Positions 58,333 through 64,000 of a stretch of DNA of 64,000 nt are shown in pieces. The number at the start of each line of letters is the position of its first letter. The stretch's first letter is position 1. Under the pieces are notes generated by a model. It was not told the DNA's origin. It did no database searches and was given only the letters and a program-made list of their open reading frames with translations. A program made the position numbers and the translations under genes. This DNA comes from DASRJJ01 sp050730855 (lineage in GTDB: Bacteria > Patescibacteriota > Saccharimonadia > Saccharimonadales > UBA4665): the NCBI GenBank assembly GCA_050730855.1, contig JBOHNU010000001.1:186001-250000 (forward strand), read 5' to 3'.

Positions 58333-61149
58333 CTATGAGCAGCCGGTAGTCGAGCCGCAGCTGCTGCACACGTAACAGCTGCCGGCGCGCTGGGTTTGGT
58401 TGCCGCAGTTGTAGCACAGTGGTGCGGCTGCGTCGGCGGCTTTCTTGGCCGTAGACGGCGCGCTGGTAACCTTGACTTCGGCTACCTTTGGCGCCGGCTC
58501 TTCATTTACCTTTTTTTCGACGGCCTCTACCAATTTGCCTTCTAGCGACTGGTCGTCGGTTAGCAGCATGGTTTGTTGCTGCTCGGGCGTGTCTTCAAAA
58601 GATGCCAAGCCGAGTTCCAGACGGTCGTCGAACGACAGGTAGTCGAGTGCCAGCCTACGCATTATGTAGTCGGTGATCGAGCTAGCTGTACGGATTTCGT
58701 TGTCGTCAGTGATGCCTGACGGCGCGAAGCTGGTGCTCATCAGCGTCTTTACGTAACTCTTCAGCGGCACGCCAAATTGCAAGCCATGGCTAACCGAGAT
58801 AGCGAACGAGTCCATAAGTCCTGCGAGGGTCGAACCCTGTTTGGAGACATTAATGAATAATTCGCCCGGCGTTCCTTCTTCGTACTCGCTGACCGTAAAG
58901 AAACCTTTTAGGTCGGCAATGTGGAACTTGTACGTGCGGCTGTTGCGCCGTCGCGGCAGCAGGCGGCGCATCGCACCCTTTACCACAATCTTGTCGTTGA
59001 CCGTTTCGACAATTGTCGCTGGCTGGCCAACTTCTGCGGCCGATGCCTCTACAACTACCTTCTCCTCAACCTTTTTCTTCTTACCGGAGAGCGGCTGGGC
59101 AACTTTACAGTTGTCGCGGTAAATAGCGATGGCTTTGATGCCCATTTTCCATGCATCCATGTGCAGTTGCTCGACGTCTTCGACGGTAACTTCCTCTGGC
59201 ATATTCACGGTCTTGCTGATGGCGCCGGAAATAAACGGCTGTACTGCGGCCATCATCTTCACGTGGCCAAGATAATGGATAGCGTTGTCGCCAACGGCGC
59301 AGGAAAAGACATCTAGGTGATCGGCCTTGAGATGCGGTGCGCCGGTGATATTGCCGTGTTCAAAAATATAGGCAACGATTTCCTCGGTTTGGGCTTTGGT
59401 GTAGCCCAGCGTTCTGAGGGCGCGTGGCACGGTTTGGTTAACGATAGCCATCGAGCCGCCGCCAACCAAGTTTTTGTGCTTCACTAGCGCAAAGTCTGGC
59501 TCAACACCGGTGGTGTCGCAGTCCATCATTAGGCCGATGGTTCCGGTTGGCGCGAGTACGCTGGCTTGCGAGTTGCGCACGCCGTACAGTTCACCCAGCT
59601 CGACTGCTTCGTCCCAGGCGCTGGCAGCGGCGTTCAATAAATCTTCGGCAACTAAGCTGGCGTCGATGTTCGACACCTCAGTGCGGTGCATGCGGATCAC
59701 ACCGAGCATTGCCTCGCGGTCTTTACGGAAGCCGGCAAACGGGCCGACGCGCTGGGCGATTTTGGCGCTAGTAGCGTAGGCGTGGCCGGTCATCAGCGCG
59801 GTAATGGCAGCGGCTTGGGCGCGGCCTTCGGCAGAGTCGTACGGCAAGCCCTGCGCCATCAACAACGCACCCAAGTTGGCGTAGCCCAGTCCGAGCTGGC
59901 GGTAAGCACGTGCGTTCTTAGTCATTTTATCGGTTGGATACGAGCTGTAGCCGACCAAAATCTCTTGCGCGGTAAATACCAATTCTACGGTGTGCTTAAA
60001 GGCCTCTGCGTCGAACGTGCCGTCGTCTTTGAGGTACTTAAGCAGGTTAATGCTGGCCAGATTGCAGGCCGAGTTGTCTATATGCATATACTCGCTGCAC
60101 GGATTGCTGGCGTTGATGCGTCCGGCATTTGGCGCGGTATGCCAGCGGTTGATGGTCGTGTCGAACTGCATACCAGGGTCGGCGCATTCCCATGCGGCCT
60201 TCGAAAATTCACGAAATAGTTCGCGGGCTTTGACGGTTTTAACCGGCTTGCCGGTCGTTACGGCTAACAAATCCCAGTCGTCGTCGTTTTCGACGGCTTG
60301 CATAAACTCGTCGGTTACGCGCACCGAATTGTTGGCGTTCTGGTACTGCACCGAAAAAATATCTTTGCCATCCAATGTCATGTCAAAGCCAGATTCTTGC
60401 AGCACTCGCGCTTTGCGCTCCTCGACCGCCTTGCACCAAATAAAGTCCAGAACATCGGGGTGGTCGGCATTCATAATCACCATTTTGGCGGCGCGGCGGG
60501 TTTTGCCGCCACTTTTAATAGCGCCTGCAACCGAATCGGCACCGCGCATAAAGCTAAGCGGTCCAGAGGCGCGGCCAGCGCTTTTACCTAAACATTCTGC
60601 GGAAGAACGAATCGGGCTAACGTTAAGTCCGGCACCGGAACCGCCCTTGAAGATCATTCCCTCTTCGGTGTACCAATTGAGGATTGACTGCATGGTGTCT
60701 TCGACGGCCAGGATAAAACAGGCGCTGGCTTGCTGCGCGCGCTCCGGCGCTCCAATGTTAAACCAAACCGGTGAGTTAAAAGCAGCACGCTGGGTAGCGA
60801 GCACGTATTTTAACTCTTCGCGGAAGTCTTCGGCTTCGTCGTCCTCGAAGTAACCTTCCTGGACACCTTGGCGCGTGACAGTGTCGACCACACGGTCGAT
60901 AAGTTGCTTCAGCGAGCCTTCGCGCCCATCAGTCCCTGGCGTACCGCAAAAATACTTCTGAGCCACGATGTTTATCGCGTTCAACGACCAGCCTTCTGGA
61001 AATGTCACGTCTTTTTGCTCGAACACCGGCTGGCCGGTCATTGGATTCTGAATAAGCGAATCCTGCTTGACCCACTCTAGCTGGTCGTACGCCTTAGTTT
61101 TTGGCCGGCTGAATAACCGCCCAGAGCTGATGCTGGTTGTTTGTCCCAT
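58333..61149 (-). CDS. nrdJ: Adenosylcobalamin-dependent ribonucleotide reductase (class II)
   Basis: A 938-residue NrdJ that makes deoxynucleotides from ribonucleotides using B12 to generate the radical. Markers include SGGKTRRAAKMVIMNADHPD, ASNPCSEYMHIDNSACNLASINL and QASVLAPTGTIGLMMDCDTTG. The C-terminus has a zinc-ribbon-like CYNCGNQ...CYVCSSCG motif. Because it needs adenosylcobalamin, the cell must import or share B12. The ATG at 61149 is chosen since TGAGGG lies 7 nt upstream; a GTG at 61161 is inside that site. nrdR lies upstream. Confidence 0.96.
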   Translation of the reverse strand: MGQTTSISSGRLFSRPKTKAYDQLEWVKQDSLIQNPMTGQPVFEQKDVTFPEGWSLNAINIVAQKYFCGTPGTDGREGSLKQLIDRVVDTVTRQGVQEGYFEDDEAEDFREELKYVLATQRAAFNSPVWFNIGAPERAQQASACFILAVEDTMQSILNWYTEEGMIFKGGSGAGLNVSPIRSSAECLGKSAGRASGPLSFMRGADSVAGAIKSGGKTRRAAKMVIMNADHPDVLDFIWCKAVEERKARVLQESGFDMTLDGKDIFSVQYQNANNSVRVTDEFMQAVENDDDWDLLAVTTGKPVKTVKARELFREFSKAAWECADPGMQFDTTINRWHTAPNAGRINASNPCSEYMHIDNSACNLASINLLKYLKDDGTFDAEAFKHTVELVFTAQEILVGYSSYPTDKMTKNARAYRQLGLGYANLGALLMAQGLPYDSAEGRAQAAAITALMTGHAYATSAKIAQRVGPFAGFRKDREAMLGVIRMHRTEVSNIDASLVAEDLLNAAASAWDEAVELGELYGVRNSQASVLAPTGTIGLMMDCDTTGVEPDFALVKHKNLVGGGSMAIVNQTVPRALRTLGYTKAQTEEIVAYIFEHGNITGAPHLKADHLDVFSCAVGDNAIHYLGHVKMMAAVQPFISGAISKTVNMPEEVTVEDVEQLHMDAWKMGIKAIAIYRDNCKVAQPLSGKKKKVEEKVVVEASAAEVGQPATIVETVNDKIVVKGAMRRLLPRRRNSRTYKFHIADLKGFFTVSEYEEGTPGELFINVSKQGSTLAGLMDSFAISVSHGLQFGVPLKSYVKTLMSTSFAPSGITDDNEIRTASSITDYIMRRLALDYLSFDDRLELGLASFEDTPEQQQTMLLTDDQSLEGKLVEAVEKKVNEEPAPKVAEVKVTSAPSTAKKAADAAAPLCYNCGNQTQRAGSCYVCSSCGSTTGCS

Positions 61150-61253
61150 AAGTACCCTCACTTTAGTTTATGATTTTTTAATGTTTGTTTAGAGTTAAAC
61201 GAAACCCTCCCAAGTCTCGCCAGCTCCCCCAAGAGCCACACTCCGTGTACTTT

Positions 61254-61282
61254 GTTATAGTACGGCTGCAACGTTTGCACAA
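61254..61282 (-). promoter_or_regulatory. nrdJ promoter and structured leader
   Basis: -35 TTGTGC, 17 bp, -10 TATAAC. The ~100-nt leader to 61149 has short complementary segments (ACAC/GTGT, GCTC/GAGC) but matches no riboswitch class I know, and no cobalamin B12 box was found. Confidence 0.55.
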
Positions 61283-61333
61283 GCCGTATTTCTCACAACT
61301 AGTGTGGCTGGAGGGGCGGATGGCAACGTAATG

Positions 61334-61792
61334 TTATGTTTTAAGCTGTTTTATCTGCGACAGCGTTTTTTCGAAGCCCGCGATGTCTTTAAAGCGCCGG
61401 TAGACACTGGCGAACCGCACGTAGGCGACCTCGTTCAGCGGTGCCAGGCGCTCCATAACCAGTTCGCCGATTGTGTTTGACGCCACCTCCGGGTCGGCGC
61501 CAGCGTACAGCTGCTGCTCGACGTCCGATACCAAACGCTCGAGCTGCAAGCTAGTTACAGGTGTCTTTTCGCATGCCCGGTACAGTCCCGCCAGCAATTT
61601 TGGGCGGCTAAAAAGTTCGCGTGTGCCGTCCTTCTTCACTACAATTAGCTGGGGACGCTCGACCCGCTCATACGTCGTAAAGCGGAAGCCGCACTTTGGG
61701 CAAGCTCGCCTGCGGCGGATTGCCTGAGCGTCGCCGGCATCGCGCGACTCAATAACTTTTGTGTCCTCGAAATGGCACTGACTACATCTCAT
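61334..61792 (-). CDS. nrdR: Transcriptional repressor NrdR
   Basis: A 152-residue NrdR. The N-terminal zinc ribbon is CSQCHFEDTKVIES and CPKCGFRFTTYERVE; an ATP-cone (~49-139) follows, which senses ATP/dATP. It represses ribonucleotide reductase genes when dATP is high. It lies directly upstream of nrdJ on the same strand, the expected target. GAGGGT is its ribosome site. Confidence 0.96.
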   Translation of the reverse strand: MRCSQCHFEDTKVIESRDAGDAQAIRRRRACPKCGFRFTTYERVERPQLIVVKKDGTRELFSRPKLLAGLYRACEKTPVTSLQLERLVSDVEQQLYAGADPEVASNTIGELVMERLAPLNEVAYVRFASVYRRFKDIAGFEKTLSQIKQLKT

Positions 61793-61894
61793 TTTTACCC
61801 TCAGTTCCTCGTGATAAAGTGCTCACCATATTTAGTGCTTACGGTTATAATTGTAGCCCTACACCTAGCGTCAGCGCAACACTTTTTAGTTGTA

Positions 61895-63229
61895 TTATTT
61901 AGTACGCTTGTCCTGGTGTTCGTCCTGGTCGTCATCCTGGCTCGGTTGCTTGTAACGTTTCGCCAGGCGCCGTAGGAAGGACGGCTTTTCAAGTTTCTCA
62001 AGCTCGGTTTCGGTATCGTCTGGTAAGGTATTTTCTTCTGGTGCCTTAGCAGTTTCTTGCGGCTCTTCGTCAATTGTCCAGATATTCGGCACATTATTAT
62101 CGGCGTCGAACTCGTTTAGCGCGGCGTTGTGGTCGAGCGACATATCGATGTCGGTTATGTCCGAATCGTCTTGCTTGGTAGATTGCTTTGGGTTAAAAAC
62201 GGTCGACGGCTGGGGAGCCTGGGCGGCCGGCTCTGCTGCCAATGCGGCCGCGTCCTTGCCGCTTCTGGTAAAGTAGGAGGCGTCGAAGCCGGTTGCAACT
62301 ACTGTTATGATAATTTCGCCGTCTATCTCCGGGTTAATTGTGGCGCCAAATATGATGTTGGCGTCTGGGTCGGCGGCGTTTGTAATGGTTTCGGCGGCGG
62401 TATTTATCTCATGCATGGAAAGATCGTTGCCACCAATAACGTTAAACAGGATTCCTCGGGCGCCATCGATGGAGACTTCGAGCAAGGGCGATTCTATTGC
62501 TTGCTGCGCAGCAAGCACCGCGCGGTTTTCGCCGCTGGCGCGGCCGATGCCCATTAACGCCGAACCAGCATTTTTCATAACGGCTTTAACGTCGGCAAAG
62601 TCAAGGTTTATCAACCCGTGTACGGTAATTAGGTCGGATATACCCTGCACGCCTTGCCTGAGGACGTCGTCGGCAACCTTAAACGCTTCTAGAAGCGGGG
62701 TCTGGCGGTCGATGGTTTGCAGGAGTCGATCGTTCGGAATAACGATAAGCGTATCGACGGCTTCGCGAAGTTGCGCTATAGCCGAATCCGCATTGCGGCG
62801 CCTTTTTTCGCCCTCGAAGGCAAATGGTTTAGTGGCGAAACCGACTACCAAGACGTTCATGGCTTTGGCGGCCTTGGCAACTACATGTCCTGCGCCGCTT
62901 CCCGTTCCGCCGCCGGCGCCAATAGTCACGAACACCATGTCGGCGCCCTCAAGTGCTTTCTTGATCTCGTCTATCGACTCTTCGGCGGCCTTTTGCCCCA
63001 CACCAGGGTCAGCACCGGCGCCCAGGCCTCGCGTCGCATCCTTACCTATATGAATCTTGGTTTTTGCCTTGGAATGGTGCAAAGCCTGAGAATCGGTGTT
63101 TACCGCAATAAACTCGACACCCTCAATACCGGCTTCTACCATACGGTTGATAGCTGCACCGCCGGCACCTCCAACCCCCACTACTTTAATCCGTGCAAAT
63201 GTTTCTATCGCTGGCGCAACCTGAGGCAT
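61895..63229 (-). CDS. ftsZ: Cell division protein FtsZ
   Basis: A 444-residue tubulin-like GTPase that forms the division ring. The GTP signature GAGGGTGSGAG is at ~105-114, with VAVNTDSQAL and NLDFADVKAVM in the core. After ~320 there is a long, acidic, disordered tail of ~120 residues that ends in a basic stretch. It lies 104 nt downstream of ftsA, the usual order ftsA-ftsZ. Confidence 0.97.
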   Translation of the reverse strand: MPQVAPAIETFARIKVVGVGGAGGAAINRMVEAGIEGVEFIAVNTDSQALHHSKAKTKIHIGKDATRGLGAGADPGVGQKAAEESIDEIKKALEGADMVFVTIGAGGGTGSGAGHVVAKAAKAMNVLVVGFATKPFAFEGEKRRRNADSAIAQLREAVDTLIVIPNDRLLQTIDRQTPLLEAFKVADDVLRQGVQGISDLITVHGLINLDFADVKAVMKNAGSALMGIGRASGENRAVLAAQQAIESPLLEVSIDGARGILFNVIGGNDLSMHEINTAAETITNAADPDANIIFGATINPEIDGEIIITVVATGFDASYFTRSGKDAAALAAEPAAQAPQPSTVFNPKQSTKQDDSDITDIDMSLDHNAALNEFDADNNVPNIWTIDEEPQETAKAPEENTLPDDTETELEKLEKPSFLRRLAKRYKQPSQDDDQDEHQDKRTK

Positions 63230-63332
63230 ACTATCTTACCCTCTCCATACTCAATTTATGTTCAAAGTATAGCGCAGCCGTCCGTCAAGTTCAATAAATG
63301 TGTGCTGCAATTTTAGACATGGTTAATTTTGT

Positions 63333-64000
63333 TTATCGGCGGAATCTGCGCAGTAAGTTGTCGACCAATTTTAGTGCTCGGTCGGCAGGCTTGGCCATTT
63401 TAGGCATCTCTACCTCTGGTTCGAGCAACATATCCAGAGACATCAAGCCAACTGCTGTGCAAAAACTTGGGTCGGCTACAGTATCTACCAAACCGCTTAG
63501 CGGCTGCAACTTCCCTACCCGCGAGGCTAGCTGTAGTTTTTCTCTGGCAAACTCGGCAATACCCGGGAGCTTAGCCGTACCACCCACCAGAACCACTCCC
63601 CCTGGCAATTTGTGTGCGCGATGAATCCTGGCAAGTTCTTTGCCGACGTAATCAAACAACTCGTCTACACGCGCTTCGGTAATCATAGCCACATCTTCGG
63701 ACTTAAAGCTAACAAACTCTTTACTAGAAACCTTTACGCGGACATCGCGCTTGGTACTCAGCGGAATAAGTGATGCATGGTGTATTTTTACGGCTTCCGC
63801 GACGTCTAGTTCGGTCTTTAAGCCAATGGCAAGATCGTTTGTAATATGCATACCGCCAATCGGCAGCACAGCAACGTGCTGTACTTCGCCATCCTCCAAC
63901 ACTACGAGATTTGTAGTGCCGGCGCCGATGTCAAGGAGTAGCGTCCCGGCTTCCTTTTGCTGCCTGCTTAAAACAGCCTCGGCTGCCGCCAGACCGGACA
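63333..64000 (-). CDS. ftsA: Cell division protein FtsA (partial)
   Basis: The C-terminal ~222 residues of FtsA, the actin-like membrane tether of FtsZ; the start lies beyond the right edge. The second phosphate loop LDIGAGTTNLVVLEDG and the adenosine loop VVLVGGTAKLPGI are visible. The very C-terminal amphipathic helix (RALKLVDNLLRRFRR) fits the membrane-targeting sequence. It precedes ftsZ. Confidence 0.93.
   Translation of the reverse strand, partial: SGLAAAEAVLSRQQKEAGTLLLDIGAGTTNLVVLEDGEVQHVAVLPIGGMHITNDLAIGLKTELDVAEAVKIHHASLIPLSTKRDVRVKVSSKEFVSFKSEDVAMITEARVDELFDYVGKELARIHRAHKLPGGVVLVGGTAKLPGIAEFAREKLQLASRVGKLQPLSGLVDTVADPSFCTAVGLMSLDMLLEPEVEMPKMAKPADRALKLVDNLLRRFRR

Noticed and set aside
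61283..61320. ACACTAGTTGTGAG as a possible NrdR box upstream of nrdJ
   Set aside because: It is shorter than the 16-bp NrdR box, has a different centre, and only one copy is seen.
61801..62094. 97-codon minus-strand frame at the end of ftsZ
   Set aside because: It overlaps the FtsZ tail in another frame, has no ribosome site, and resembles no family.
1..64000. CRISPR arrays, insertion sequences, prophage genes, rRNA or tRNA genes, parS sites
   Set aside because: No direct-repeat arrays, transposase or integrase motifs, RNA gene stems or parS palindromes were recognised by eye.

Overview
The window looks like the chromosome of a Candidatus Saccharibacteria (TM7) or closely related Patescibacteria/CPR cell. 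It is densely packed, has moderate GC, and most genes lie on the minus strand. It is rich in translation, division and envelope genes and contains small conserved proteins of the kind I know from that lineage. Both release factors are present (RF1 at 40358, RF2 at 18805) and TGA is used as a stop, so this is not the UGA-glycine code of SR1/Gracilibacteria. I found no rRNA, tRNA, CRISPR array, insertion sequence or prophage. The lineage call is inference; no rRNA is present to confirm it.

Layout. 1-6996: a prepilin-like protein cut by the window edge, an AlkD-type DNA glycosylase, a lone KwaB-like protein, peptidase E, glycyl-tRNA synthetase, an SDR enzyme, recO, and a sensor/regulator pair in which both phosphorylation residues are replaced. 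7051-12429: exonuclease VII (xseAB), a membrane-anchored methyltransferase, a flippase-like protein, an RNA methyltransferase, rpmA and a small orphan gene with a strong promoter. 12479-26343: response regulator, pyrG, ctpA, a PcsB-like hydrolase next to ftsX-ftsE, prfB, an M16 peptidase, secA, hpf, serS and a four-cysteine PD-(D/E)XK nuclease. 26348-34332: HAD proteins, a heliorhodopsin-like seven-helix protein without the retinal lysine, a frameshifted msrA, nhaD, class I lysS, greA and proS. 34433-42222: CPBP protease, rseP, frr, tsf, rpsB, a DUF475 protein, rpmE, prfA and prmC. 42212-53557: htrA, an LCP ligase, a 1369-residue surface protein with tail-fibre-like and kelch-like parts and its neighbour, lepB and parAB. 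53632-64000: rplU, ileS with a cupin gene under an Ile-specific T-box, a thioredoxin-like protein, nrdJ, nrdR, ftsZ and partial ftsA.

Together these genes cover translation, secretion (SecA, LepB), envelope remodelling (PcsB-like/FtsEX, CtpA, HtrA, RseP, LCP), segregation and division (ParAB, FtsZ, FtsA), and deoxynucleotide supply by a B12-dependent reductase with its NrdR repressor. The large surface protein and its partner are candidates for host contact in an epibiotic lifestyle.

Most unusual points: the lysine-less heliorhodopsin homologue; an ultrashort Stem I T-box over a cupin-ileS operon, with a transcription terminator; nine genes whose -10 box ends exactly 6 nt before the start codon, which predicts leaderless mRNAs; a two-component pair with Glu at both phosphorylation sites; a lone KwaB-like gene; and the giant kelch/tail-fibre surface protein.
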